From Tindallia californiensis (GTDB lineage: Bacteria > Bacillota > Clostridia > Peptostreptococcales > Tindalliaceae): a stretch of DNA of 64,000 nucleotides. The stretch is from positions 103,580-167,579 of the forward strand of contig NZ_FNPV01000003.1 of the NCBI RefSeq assembly GCF_900107405.1, read 5' to 3'. Positions 34,648 through 43,069 of this stretch are shown here, piece after piece. The notes beneath the pieces are model-generated. The model did not search any database and was not told where the DNA came from. It was given only the letters and a program-made list of their open reading frames with translations. The stretch's first letter is position 1. Each line of letters opens with the position of its first letter. The translations under genes were made by a program, and so were the position numbers.

Positions 34648-37344
34648 TCACGCCCCACAACATTTTTTATATTTTTTCCCACTGCCACAAGAGCAAGGAT
34701 CGTTTCTTCCTGGAGTTTTTTCACTTTTTACCGGCTGAGGTTTACCACCGCCGGCAGGAGCTCCGTTAGCACCAACTGGTGGATTCACTCTCACTACCGC
34801 TTTTCTCTCTACCTGACTGTCTTTTTCCAGATGAAATAAGTATTTCACTGTATCTTCCTGAATGTTTTGGATCATTTCCTGGAACATATCAAACCCTTCC
34901 GTCTGATAGGCTCTCACTGGATCTACCTGCCCGATAGCACGAAGGGAAATCCCTTGCTTTAACTGATCCATCGCATCAATATGATCCATCCATTTGGTAT
35001 CTACTACCCGTAGCATAATGATGCGTTCAATTTCCCTCATTCGTTCTTCTTCAATTTCTGATTCTTTGACCTCATAATGAGTTTTGCATTTCTCAACAAT
35101 AGATTCCTTCAAACTTTCTTTGGTAAGGCTTTCCACATCCTCCTGAGGGAAGAAATCCTTCAAACCAAATTTCTGCTGCAACCGTTTTTCCAGGGCATCC
35201 AGGTCCCACTCCTCCGGGTACTGACTGTTGGCTGTATATAGTTCAATGCTGGTATCAATAATGGTTTCTACCATGGCCATCACCTGGTCTCGTAAACTCT
35301 CACCATCCAGGACTTTACGCCGTTCATTATACATAACTTCACGCTGTTTATTCATCACATCGTCATACTGTAACACATGCTTACGAATGCCAAAGTTTCT
35401 TCCTTCTACTTTTTTCTGTGCATTTTCAATGGATTTTGAAAGCATGGCATGTTCAATGGCAACATCTTCTTCCATTCCCAGCTTTTCTACCATAGACTGC
35501 ATTCGTTCACCACCGAAAAGACGCATTAAATCATCTTCCAGAGAGATAAAAAACCTGCTGGATCCTGGGTCTCCCTGACGTCCGGCACGACCACGCAGCT
35601 GATTATCAATCCGACGTGATTCATGCCGTTCCGTGCCAATAATGTGCAGGCCTCCGGCCTCAATGACTTGCCGCTGTTCTATATCTGTTTCTTGCTTGTA
35701 TTTTTCATATAATCCTTCGTATTCTCTCGCTGCTTCTTGCACTTCTTCATCTTCCGGAATGGTTAAGGCTGTCACCATGCTTAACATATTTTCATCAAAG
35801 CCTTTGGCTTTTAAGTCTTTTTTTGCCATAAACTCCGGATTACCGCCCAGCAAAATATCGGTCCCACGTCCTGCCATATTGGTAGCAATCGTAACCGCAC
35901 CTTTACGGCCTGCCTGAGCAACAATGTCAGCTTCCCGCTCATGATGTTTCGCATTTAACACTTCGTGCGAAATGCCTTTTTTCTTTAAGAGCGTGGAAAA
36001 CAGCTCGGAATGTTCAATAGAAATGGTTCCTACTAGAATCGGTTGCCCTTTTTGATGCTTTTCCTCTATTTCTTCTGCAACTGCCTGATACTTCCCATTG
36101 ACGGTTTTGTAAATAGCATCCGGATGATCTTCTCTTGCAATGGGTTTATTGGTAGGAATTTCTACTACATCCATCCCATAAATAGACTTAAACTCTTCTT
36201 CTTCTGTTTTTGCTGTACCGGTCATGCCGGAGATTTTTTCGTACATTCGAAAGTAGTTCTGAAATGTAATCGTCGCCAGGGTTTTTGATTCTCTTTGAAC
36301 ATCAATTCCTTCTTTTGCTTCAATCGCCTGATGAAGCCCATCGCTATAACGACGACCGAACATAAGCCTTCCTGTAAAGTCGTCTACAATAATGACTTCG
36401 CCATCTTTTACGACATAATCTTTATCTCGTTTCATTAACGCATTTGCTTTCAATGCCTGATTAACATGATGGGACAGCTCCATATTTTCCGGATCAGAAA
36501 GGTTTTCAATCGAGAAATCTTTTTCTGCCCGCTCTACCCCTTCTTCTGTTAATGCTACGGAGTTGGCTTTCTCGTCAACGCTATAATGGGTTTCATTCTT
36601 CAAAGTTTTTACAAATCGATTCACTAAAGAATACATTTGTGTTGATTTTTCGCCTTGACCAGAAATAATCAAAGGGGTTCTGGCTTCATCAATCAGAATG
36701 GAGTCTACCTCATCCACAATCACATAGTTAAGTTCTCGCTGTACCATGTTTTCCTTTTGGATTACCATATTGTCCCGAAGATAATCAAATCCAAATTCAT
36801 TATTCGTTCCGTAAGTGATGTCCGCCGCATAGATTTCTTTTTTTTCTTCCGGCTTTAACCCATGGACATTAACACCTGTAGTTAAGCCTAGAAACTCATA
36901 GATTTTTCCCATCCATTCACGGTCACGTTTTGCCAGGTAATCATTGACGGTGACCACATGGACACCCTTTCCTGTCAAAGCGTTTAGATACACCGGCAGT
37001 GTTGCTACCAATGTCTTTCCTTCTCCTGTTTTCATCTCGGCGATCCTACCCTGATGCAACACAATACCGCCATAAAGTTGTACACGGTAATGTTTCATTC
37101 CCAGTACCCGAAAAGCTGCTTCCCGAACCGTTGCAAAAGCTTCCGGAAGAATATCGTCCAAGGTTTTTCCCTGCTCTAATTTTTCCTTCAATAGGGATGT
37201 CTGTTTTTGTAAAGCTTCATCCGTTAATTCACCATAGGTATCTTCCAATGCCTCAATGGCTTTTACCTGTTTGTCCATCCTTTTTAGTTCCCGTTCACTG
37301 TAACTTCCAAAAACTTTTTCAAATAATGCTTTCAACTCATTCAC
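34648..37344 (-). CDS. secA: Protein translocase ATPase SecA
   Basis: This 898-aa motor protein drives preproteins through SecYEG. It shows Walker A ([11 protein letters not shown], about residue 102), the DEAD-like box [20 protein letters not shown], and [44 protein letters not shown] follows. The C-terminus ([16 protein letters not shown]) is the zinc-binding tail that contacts SecB-like partners and ribosomes. It is full length. The order hpf, DUF5317, secA, prfB is like the Bacillus yvyD-secA-prfB order. Confidence 0.99.
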   Translation of the reverse strand: MNELKALFEKVFGSYSERELKRMDKQVKAIEALEDTYGELTDEALQKQTSLLKEKLEQGKTLDDILPEAFATVREAAFRVLGMKHYRVQLYGGIVLHQGRIAEMKTGEGKTLVATLPVYLNALTGKGVHVVTVNDYLAKRDREWMGKIYEFLGLTTGVNVHGLKPEEKKEIYAADITYGTNNEFGFDYLRDNMVIQKENMVQRELNYVIVDEVDSILIDEARTPLIISGQGEKSTQMYSLVNRFVKTLKNETHYSVDEKANSVALTEEGVERAEKDFSIENLSDPENMELSHHVNQALKANALMKRDKDYVVKDGEVIIVDDFTGRLMFGRRYSDGLHQAIEAKEGIDVQRESKTLATITFQNYFRMYEKISGMTGTAKTEEEEFKSIYGMDVVEIPTNKPIAREDHPDAIYKTVNGKYQAVAEEIEEKHQKGQPILVGTISIEHSELFSTLLKKKGISHEVLNAKHHEREADIVAQAGRKGAVTIATNMAGRGTDILLGGNPEFMAKKDLKAKGFDENMLSMVTALTIPEDEEVQEAAREYEGLYEKYKQETDIEQRQVIEAGGLHIIGTERHESRRIDNQLRGRAGRQGDPGSSRFFISLEDDLMRLFGGERMQSMVEKLGMEEDVAIEHAMLSKSIENAQKKVEGRNFGIRKHVLQYDDVMNKQREVMYNERRKVLDGESLRDQVMAMVETIIDTSIELYTANSQYPEEWDLDALEKRLQQKFGLKDFFPQEDVESLTKESLKESIVEKCKTHYEVKESEIEEERMREIERIIMLRVVDTKWMDHIDAMDQLKQGISLRAIGQVDPVRAYQTEGFDMFQEMIQNIQEDTVKYLFHLEKDSQVERKAVVRVNPPVGANGAPAGGGKPQPVKSEKTPGRNDPCSCGSGKKYKKCCGA

Positions 37345-37356
37345 CTCATTAATTAT

Positions 37357-37965
37357 TTACCTTTTAAGAAATTTTCCATGATGATCAACCTGTAGCATTC
37401 GTGCCCGCTGATAATGCCCCACTCCCAAAAATAGATGCTGTATCCAAAAAAACAATCCCAGTGAAATAAACAGATCTCCCGGCGAAAAAATTTGTGCCAC
37501 CGGATAGAAGGAAGGTGGGGTAAACCGTTTTGCAAAAAAAGACATAAGCGTAGTCGTTTCTTCTATCAAGGTGTAGTGGGGAAGCCTTCCTGCTTCGATC
37601 AAAGAAAGACGATTCAAAAATCCAGCTTGTTGCAACGCATCCGCTGAAATTAAGATGGTGCCATTACTCAGAAAGATAACGGCAAAATTCATGATGCTTC
37701 CCGCTATAATGAACCACACCACTTTATGCCCCAGATTAAAAAACAAGGCAATAAACAACATCCCATAGCTCAATGCATAAAGAAGCATTCGGTGATGAAT
37801 AAACCAGGTACTACCGGCTAACATCATAAAAGACAACACCAGTTGTAACAAAAAGGCAGCAATCAACAACACCGGCATCCGTATATGCATTAATCTCATG
37901 TTTTTCACCGTGCCTCCCCGAAAGAAAGCAACTACCGTTCCTAAAACTAATGCTTCAATGAACAC
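37357..37965 (-). CDS. DUF5317 family membrane protein
   Basis: This 202-aa protein has about five or six hydrophobic segments. The pattern RLMHIRMPVLLIAAFLLQL, then GSIMNFAVIFLSNG and a conserved LSLIEAGRLPHYTLI, fits DUF5317, a family of small membrane proteins found in Clostridia. Function is unknown. It lies 12 bp upstream of secA on the same strand and is likely co-transcribed with it. Confidence 0.75.
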   Translation of the reverse strand: MFIEALVLGTVVAFFRGGTVKNMRLMHIRMPVLLIAAFLLQLVLSFMMLAGSTWFIHHRMLLYALSYGMLFIALFFNLGHKVVWFIIAGSIMNFAVIFLSNGTILISADALQQAGFLNRLSLIEAGRLPHYTLIEETTTLMSFFAKRFTPPSFYPVAQIFSPGDLFISLGLFFWIQHLFLGVGHYQRARMLQVDHHGKFLKR

Positions 37966-38060
37966 GAAATCACATCCTCACGATTAGCTTCCCTTTCCTC
38001 ACTTAAGCACTCCAACAATAATTCTTTTTATCATGACTATCATTATATCAGAAAAACCAC

Positions 38061-38099
38061 AAAAAAAAACAACCTACCGGATAGTAATCCGACAGGTTG
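38061..38099 (-). terminator. Terminator of hpf
   Basis: CAACCT/AGGTTG and CGGAT/ATCCG arms with a small internal loop (38070-38099) form a hairpin. On the minus strand a run of nine T follows. It is about 17 bp past the hpf stop codon. Confidence 0.85.
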
Positions 38100-38115
38100 A
38101 TATTTTTTTGCTTCT

Positions 38116-38652
38116 TTACTCAAATTCCGGCTCAATAAGCCCATAATTTCCATCTTTCCGTTTATACACTACATTCACTTCGCTTGTTTCATCATTTGCA
38201 TAGACATAGAAGTTGTGGCCTACCAATTCCATTTGCAAAACCGCTTCTTCATGACTCATCGGCTTAACCGCAAATCGCTTGGTTTTTACAATCCGAGCTT
38301 CTTCTTCCTCCTGTTTTTCCTGAGCTGGAATATTTTCAAACCGAATGGTCTCATAATTATTAATGCGATTTTTCTCTAATTTTGTTTTATGCTTTCTTAA
38401 CTGGCTATCCAACTTATCTACCACTCGATCAACGGTGTTATACATATCTTTTGTAGATTCTTCAGCCCTCAGTACGGAGCCGCTTAGGGGAATGGTCACC
38501 TCCATAATTTGCCTTTCTTTTTCTACTGAAAGTGTAACCTGTGCTTCCGCCTCCTTGTTGAAATACTTTTCTAACTTATCCAGTTTCGATTCAATGGTGT
38601 CTCGCAGAGAATTTGTTATGTCAAAGTTTCTGCCTGTTACGATTACTTTCAT
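38116..38652 (-). CDS. hpf: Ribosome hibernation promoting factor, long form
   Basis: This 178-aa protein dimerises 70S ribosomes into inactive 100S particles in stationary phase or stress. The N-terminal RaiA-like domain begins MKVIVTGRNFDITNSLRDTIESKLDKLEKYF, and the C-terminal dimerisation domain ends VNVVYKRKDGNYGLIEPEFE, so it is the long form. The frame extends 23 codons upstream, but the ATG at 38652 has AAAGGGG at a good distance and the standard start. A raiA-like RNA and a DnaA-box cluster lie in the 600 bp upstream. Confidence 0.96.
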   Translation of the reverse strand: MKVIVTGRNFDITNSLRDTIESKLDKLEKYFNKEAEAQVTLSVEKERQIMEVTIPLSGSVLRAEESTKDMYNTVDRVVDKLDSQLRKHKTKLEKNRINNYETIRFENIPAQEKQEEEEARIVKTKRFAVKPMSHEEAVLQMELVGHNFYVYANDETSEVNVVYKRKDGNYGLIEPEFE

Positions 38653-38816
38653 ATTTCCAGCCCCTTTCCAACATGTTTTCTTTCTAATGTCTCTCCTGGC
38701 TGCTGCTTCATGATTTTCCATGAAGTATGTATCTTACTTTATACCCTATTCTTTTTTGATCAAACCAGCAATTATTCACTCTGTTTTATCTCTTTTTCCA
38801 TTTTTCGTTACCAAGC

Positions 38817-38958
38817 TGTGGATAAGTCTGTGGATTGTGGATAAAAACACTTCTTTCCTGTGGATAATGTGGGTAACTCTGTTGATAACTTGGAATCAGC
38901 AGGTTCGTTTATGTGGAGAAAATGGGGAAAACCGAAGTAACAAAAATAGTTTTCCACA
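38817..38958. promoter_or_regulatory. Cluster of DnaA boxes upstream of hpf
   Basis: Three exact DnaA boxes (TGTGGATAA at 38817-38825, 38836-38844, 38859-38867) lie within 142 bp. Five near matches accompany them: TGTGGATTG 38829, TGTGGGTAA 38868, TGTTGATAA 38880, TGTGGAGAA 38912, and TTTTCCACA 38950 in reverse orientation. No dnaA, dnaN, rpmH or parAB is nearby, so this is not the usual oriC. It may be a DnaA-titration or regulatory cluster like those known outside oriC in Bacillus. It lies between the raiA-like RNA terminator and the hpf gene. Confidence 0.7.
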
Positions 38959-38984
38959 TTCTAAAAAGTCAAGTGCAAAAACTA

Positions 38985-39219
38985 AATAAAAGCCGCCTAA
39001 ACGACTTTTATAGAACAGAAGCTGACCTGGTCTTTGCCCCCACACTCGCCTGCTGGAAGGTTTGCTCCGGGTTCGCCGTCACGCCACTTCTCTCGAGCAT
39101 TATTGCCCGGCAGGACTTACTCCTAAGCCGCACCATGCTCCACAACACTTTTGGCTGTGTTACGTGGGTCCTTTTGCCTGCGACTGGCATGGACTTGCAA
39201 CCACAGACCTTCTGTTCCG
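38985..39219 (-). ncRNA. raiA: raiA-type structured RNA upstream of hpf
   Basis: Positions 39011-39219 form a GC-rich stretch whose ends pair: GGAACAGAAG at the 5' end with CTTCTGTTCT at the 3' end. It is followed by a terminator hairpin (AAGTCG/CGGCTT, 38990-39007) and a T-rich run. An extended -10 promoter (TGGTATAAT; the -10 box is 39225-39230) precedes it. The size of about 210 nt, the terminator, and the place upstream of an hpf (raiA) gene fit the raiA RNA motif described in Firmicutes. An internal block GCGGCTTAGGAGTAAGTCC may be a conserved core. The name rests on context and remembered features, not a model search. Confidence 0.7.
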
Positions 39220-39224
39220 TTTCC

Positions 39225-39233
39225 ATTATACCA
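39225..39233 (-). promoter_or_regulatory. Extended -10 promoter of the raiA-type RNA
   Basis: On the minus strand TGGTATAAT is an extended -10 element. No good -35 box is present at the normal distance. Transcription would begin at about 39219, the outer end of the long paired RNA. Confidence 0.6.
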
Positions 39234-39263
39234 TACAACCATATCGCTGTGCGTCTATTCTCA

Positions 39264-39779
39264 TTAGACACGATGATCCTTTTTTTCTTTTTTGTCCATA
39301 AATAAGGAAGGCTGTTTTTGCTTGGTATTGGCATAACCATGAATCGCTTTTTTCCCTTTTTGAATCTGTTGAATCTCCCCTTTAAGTGTTTCCATAAAAG
39401 TTTTCATGGTTTCCCTATTTTCATTATCGATGGCCGACACTTGTTGGAGTTTTTCTTGAATTTCTTGAGTTGTTTCTTGTAACTTCTTTACTTCCTCCGC
39501 TTCAAAAATACCTTTTGGCACTTGATCCAAGTATAAATACCCGGTTTTATCCTTTAGTTTCTGTATTTGCTCCAAAAAAAGCTTGTCCAAATCATCGATA
39601 GATTCCATCATTCGGTTACGCTCTTCCACGCAAATTAAAAAAGCTTCCTGATTGAAAGCTTCATCAGAAATTTTCAGCATTTCCTTTTGTTTCACAGTTA
39701 AATTCAGGAGATCCGATAGGATCTCCTGCTTTTCTATCAATAGATTAATAGCATTCTTTAGAGAAATTCCACTATTCAT
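39264..39779 (-). CDS. FlgN-like flagellar chaperone/coiled-coil protein
   Basis: This 171-aa, largely helical protein contains long amphipathic helices (about residues 1-40 and 50-140) and a Lys-rich tail. It is encoded 9 bp after fliD, the usual place for FliT- or FlgN-type export chaperones. Helical content and the phrase CVEERNRMMESIDDLDKLFLEQIQKLK resemble FlgN. Its likely role is to escort hook-associated proteins to the export gate. Family assignment is tentative. Confidence 0.55.
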   Translation of the reverse strand: MNSGISLKNAINLLIEKQEILSDLLNLTVKQKEMLKISDEAFNQEAFLICVEERNRMMESIDDLDKLFLEQIQKLKDKTGYLYLDQVPKGIFEAEEVKKLQETTQEIQEKLQQVSAIDNENRETMKTFMETLKGEIQQIQKGKKAIHGYANTKQKQPSLFMDKKEKKDHRV

Positions 39780-39788
39780 ACATACCTC

Positions 39789-41399
39789 CTAAAACTGCAT
39801 TAACTGTTGCTGCAACCAGTCTGCCTGATTGTTCATTTGCCCCATTGCTTTTTCCATCGCCGTAAACTGAGCCCATAGTTGTTCTTCTCTTCGAGCTAGT
39901 CTGCGTTCTTCACGTTCGATTCGTTGATTAATCGATAGAATATCTCGATCCGATACACTCAAACTGCTATTTTTTGTAACAAAATCTACTAACATATTCC
40001 CCTGCACAGAACGCAAAGTATCAGCATGATCGCCTACCCCTAATCGGCGAACATTATCCTGCATTCCCGCTACCATTTCATCGCTCATACGTTGAAAAAG
40101 ACCGCTTTCTGCTTTTCGCTGTGCCGGATCTTCCGCATTGGAGGTTTTGAACAAAAGATTTACCACTCCTTCTGCGTCTTCGTTAATCGCATCTCGTAAC
40201 CGGTCTTCATCGATGACAAGTTTTCCACCGTCCTGGTAATTCCCAGTAGTAATACCAATCTGTGTAATCTGATTAAAAGCACCTGTGGCTCCTTCCACTT
40301 CCTGATACATGCCTAAACGGAGATTTTGCATCATACGGGTCATGGATTCATCATTTCTTAACAGACCACTTTTCGCCCGTTCTTCCCACATCTCAACTTC
40401 ACTATCAGACATCGCTCTTTTTTCTTCGTCTGTCAATGGTCGATAGTCCCGATACTCTTCTTGCTTAAGCTGTTCGTTCACATCATCCAGCAATTTATTA
40501 TATTCATCCACAAAATCTCTAATTTTCTCTACCATACCGTCCACATCGGTTTGAACGCTGACGGTGGTGACTTCATTCAAAGGTGCGCCACCCTGAACAT
40601 CCAAGTGAATGCCAAAAATCTCAATATTGTTGCTGTGATGTTTAATTTCTTCTCCATTAAACTCAATGATGGCATCCTGACCTTCTCTTTCTATTTTCCC
40701 TTCCGCATCAAAAGCTTCAAACATATTAGCTCCCAGACCATCTTCAAGGATTGTAAAAGACTGCTCCAATCCGGTTTCCCGGGTGGTAATCATCATTCTT
40801 CCAAAGTTAGCATCATAAGAGGCATTTAAGCCAAGGCTATTGCCATCTTCATCTGTGGCATTCCGAATATCAGCCGCTAACGTGGAAACTCGGTCTCCGG
40901 ACTTCACCGTAAACTCTTTGGTGGTGTCTCCCACTTGAATGCTTAAGGTTTTCTCTTCCACTCCATCTTCAAATTGAAAGGTTCTTCCGTCTTCCGAGGT
41001 AATTGCCGCCATATCTTTTGAAGTAATGCTCCCTACCTCAGCTCTTTGTTTTACTTCCACTGTATGATTTCCTTCAATGGCGTTGGCATTAGCTCGTGCT
41101 CTTACAACAGATTCATTAGAGGACTGGGCACTTTTAATCCAATCAAATTGATTCACATCAGAGGTTCTGATTTGACCACTGTAACTTACCTGGTTTAACC
41201 CAAAGCTTTGCCTGCTGTCTAAAACAAACTGAGCTATCCGTTTGTTCATATCATGAGCCGCTTCCTGACGCCATTGAATGGTCTGGCTTCGCTGATGAAA
41301 GCGATCCACTCTCATTCGTTCTACCTTCATCATCTGATCAATCATATCATGGGTATCGATTCCGGAGTTCAATCCACCGAACCGCATTCGATCCATCAT
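39789..41399 (-). CDS. fliD: Flagellar filament cap protein FliD (HAP2)
   Basis: This 536-aa protein has the FliD N-terminus (RFGGLNSGIDTHDMIDQMMKVERMRVDRFHQ) and C-terminal domain (about residues 290-530), with coiled coils at both ends. FliD caps the growing filament and helps flagellin fold in place. It lies between flaG and the FlgN-like gene, all on one strand and likely one transcript from the SigD promoter upstream of flaG. The start could be the first or second of two adjacent ATG codons; AGGAG at 9 bp supports the first. Confidence 0.95.
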   Translation of the reverse strand: MMDRMRFGGLNSGIDTHDMIDQMMKVERMRVDRFHQRSQTIQWRQEAAHDMNKRIAQFVLDSRQSFGLNQVSYSGQIRTSDVNQFDWIKSAQSSNESVVRARANANAIEGNHTVEVKQRAEVGSITSKDMAAITSEDGRTFQFEDGVEEKTLSIQVGDTTKEFTVKSGDRVSTLAADIRNATDEDGNSLGLNASYDANFGRMMITTRETGLEQSFTILEDGLGANMFEAFDAEGKIEREGQDAIIEFNGEEIKHHSNNIEIFGIHLDVQGGAPLNEVTTVSVQTDVDGMVEKIRDFVDEYNKLLDDVNEQLKQEEYRDYRPLTDEEKRAMSDSEVEMWEERAKSGLLRNDESMTRMMQNLRLGMYQEVEGATGAFNQITQIGITTGNYQDGGKLVIDEDRLRDAINEDAEGVVNLLFKTSNAEDPAQRKAESGLFQRMSDEMVAGMQDNVRRLGVGDHADTLRSVQGNMLVDFVTKNSSLSVSDRDILSINQRIEREERRLARREEQLWAQFTAMEKAMGQMNNQADWLQQQLMQF

Positions 41400-41448
41400 T
41401 TTCCTCTACTCCTTTCTATTACGCTGTCCTTAAAGATCAAGACAGTCC

Positions 41449-41847
41449 CTAGCCACGTTCATCTACCAAGATTCCTGCTACTTCCAACATATTCGCTACC
41501 ATATCCACCAGTTTTTCCGGTGGAATTTCCCGAATCACTTCATCCGTTTTTGTATTAATCACTTTTACCATAACTCTATTCAGCTTATCATGGGAAGAAA
41601 ACTCAAAATGTCGGTTTAGCGGCTCAAAACTTTTATTGGCCTGATCCAGAGCATCCTGAAGATTTTCAACTCTGTCACCTTTTTCCATTTGTTTTTCCAT
41701 TCTTTCTTGCTGAGTGACTCTATTTTCTCTTCTTTTTTCGTTGTTTTCTGTTTCAGCCACCGACCCCTGGCTTCCCTGCCTTAACTGTACACGCTCAGCC
41801 ATCTGTGCTGACTGTACACGATCCGTAGCAATACCATCTATTTTCAT
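41449..41847 (-). CDS. flaG: Flagellar protein FlaG
   Basis: This 132-aa protein has the FlaG C-terminal domain: FEFSSHDKLNRVMVKVINTKTDEVIREIPPEKLVDMVANMLEVAG, preceded by a charged helical N-terminus. FlaG affects filament length in several bacteria. The frame runs 22 codons further upstream, but the ATG at 41847 has GGGAGGGAG close before it. It is the first gene of flaG-fliD-flgN and has a SigD promoter about 100 bp upstream. Confidence 0.93.
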   Translation of the reverse strand: MKIDGIATDRVQSAQMAERVQLRQGSQGSVAETENNEKRRENRVTQQERMEKQMEKGDRVENLQDALDQANKSFEPLNRHFEFSSHDKLNRVMVKVINTKTDEVIREIPPEKLVDMVANMLEVAGILVDERG

Positions 41848-41943
41848 ATTACTCCCTCCCTGGAATGGTGCGTATTTGGTTCTTTGAATCCTTCCCCTTC
41901 TGAAAAAGCACACAATTAACCTGTTATAAATAGTATCGGATAA

Positions 41944-41970
41944 AATTCAAAAAAGTTTACCTTCTTTTCA
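41944..41970 (-). promoter_or_regulatory. SigD promoter of flaG-fliD-flgN
   Basis: On the minus strand TAAA (41967-41970), exactly 15 bp, and TCCGATAC (41944-41951) match the sigma-28 consensus in spacing, the -35 box and six of eight -10 positions. Confidence 0.7.
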
Positions 41971-42037
41971 ATATTTATGAACAATGATACAATATTAGTT
42001 TAGAATCAGGAGTAACTAATAAAATCATTCTGTAACC

Positions 42038-42078
42038 TAAGTACTAAGTCGATACTTTAGTACTTAGTCGATACTTTG
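42038..42078 (+). repeat. 19-bp tandem repeat with inverted symmetry before the aminotransferase gene
   Basis: GTACTAAGTCGATACTTTA (42041-42059) and GTACTTAGTCGATACTTTG (42060-42078) are adjacent copies with two differences. In addition CTAAGTAC (42038-42045) and GTACTTAG (42060-42067) are inverted repeats that could form a hairpin. The ribosome binding site follows directly. It may be an operator or leader structure; nothing else supports a role. Confidence 0.65.
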
Positions 42079-42091
42079 GGAGGTAATGCTG

Positions 42092-42940
42092 ATGCAGCGA
42101 GAAATTGAAAAAGACTTTTTTTTACGAAACGGCTTTGCCTATTCTACCGATCAGTTTGATCCGGAAAAAGTAATTATCACCCCTTCGGTATACGAAGTTA
42201 TTCGAGTGATTAACGGCGTTCCTCTTTTCTGGGAAGCTCATCTAGATCGGATGCAGCAGTCCCTTTCTTTACTGGGATATGATATCTCTTTCGAACCAGC
42301 AAAAATCCATGACCAGTTGCACAAACTGATCCAAAAGAACCACGTCAGTGATCATAACATAAAAGTGTTGATGAACCATCTGGATGAAAAGCCGCTAACC
42401 TTATACCTTTTCTTTATTACCAGTTATTATCCATCCAAGCGGCAACTCGAACAAGGGGTTCCTGTTATAAGGATTGCGGCTGAAAGAGAGAACCCCAAAG
42501 CCAAGGTAATTGCTACAAAGTTTAGGGAACCTATCCAAAAAGCCATCCAAGCGGCAGGTGCTTATGAAGCTTTACTGATCAATGGAGCTGATGAAATCAC
42601 AGAGGGCAGCCGCTCTAATTTTTTCGTTGTGAAAAATGGCCAGTTTTACACATCACCTTCCCAGAAAGTATTGGAAGGAGTGACTCGCAAAACGGTTTTA
42701 TCCTTACTTGGCCGACTAGGGTATTCTTGCACAGAAAAGCCTATTACCCGAAAATTAATGGAAAGTGCCGATGGCCTGTTTTTAACCGGTACTTCACCAG
42801 GAGTTCTACCGATTAGCCAGGTGGACCAACAGGCCTTTCCTTCTGCCCACGTAAAAGAAATACAGGAAATACAAGGCTTGTATCAGCATTTTGTCAAAAC
42901 CTATATTGCCATTAATCAGCCATCAGCTACTTTACCTTAG
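42092..42940 (+). CDS. Aminotransferase class IV protein (PabC/IlvE-like)
   Basis: This 282-aa PLP enzyme of fold type IV is like aminodeoxychorismate lyase, D-amino acid or branched-chain aminotransferases. Markers are VYEVIRVINGVPLFWEAHLDRM near the start, ATKFREPIQKA around the expected PLP Lys, and the cofactor loop ITEGSRSNFFVVKNGQFYTSP..VLEGVTRKTVL. No pabA or pabB genes are adjacent, so the exact reaction is open. An earlier ATG (42086) is too close to GGGAGG; the ATG at 42092 is 8 bp away. It is followed by ychF after 129 bp. Confidence 0.85.
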   Translation: MQREIEKDFFLRNGFAYSTDQFDPEKVIITPSVYEVIRVINGVPLFWEAHLDRMQQSLSLLGYDISFEPAKIHDQLHKLIQKNHVSDHNIKVLMNHLDEKPLTLYLFFITSYYPSKRQLEQGVPVIRIAAERENPKAKVIATKFREPIQKAIQAAGAYEALLINGADEITEGSRSNFFVVKNGQFYTSPSQKVLEGVTRKTVLSLLGRLGYSCTEKPITRKLMESADGLFLTGTSPGVLPISQVDQQAFPSAHVKEIQEIQGLYQHFVKTYIAINQPSATLP

Positions 42941-42943
42941 CTC

Positions 42944-43036
42944 GCTTCCTTTAACCGTAAAATAACCGTTAACCGTAAAATAACCGTAAAAAATGAACAA
43001 CAAAAAATATAACCGAGGCATTATTGTCTATGCCTC
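42944..43036. repeat. Short TAACCGTAAAA repeats and a hairpin before ychF
   Basis: Near copies of TTAACCGTAAAATAACCG occur in tandem between about 42953 and 42990. A hairpin with 7-bp arms (GAGGCAT/ATGCCTC, 43015-43036) follows. There is no clear T-run after it on the plus strand, so it is a doubtful terminator for the aminotransferase gene. No gene is present. Confidence 0.6.
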
Positions 43037-43069
43037 ATTAAAAATGAAGGAAATCAGGAGGAATAGAAA

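Noticed and set aside
36043-36288. Small open frame opposite secA
   Set aside because: Phe/Cys-rich antisense translation of a conserved gene, without start signals.
38817-38958. Chromosomal origin (oriC)
   Set aside because: DnaA boxes are dense, but no dnaA, dnaN, recF or rpmH genes and no clear AT-rich unwinding element are present; the neighbourhood is secA-hpf.
39008-39340. 110-residue open frame on the minus strand
   Set aside because: It covers the raiA-type RNA and its promoter, has Cys/Arg-rich random composition and no ribosome binding site.
43015-43036. Terminator of the class IV aminotransferase gene
   Set aside because: The hairpin is good but no T-run follows on the plus strand, so it was only noted within the repeat entry.
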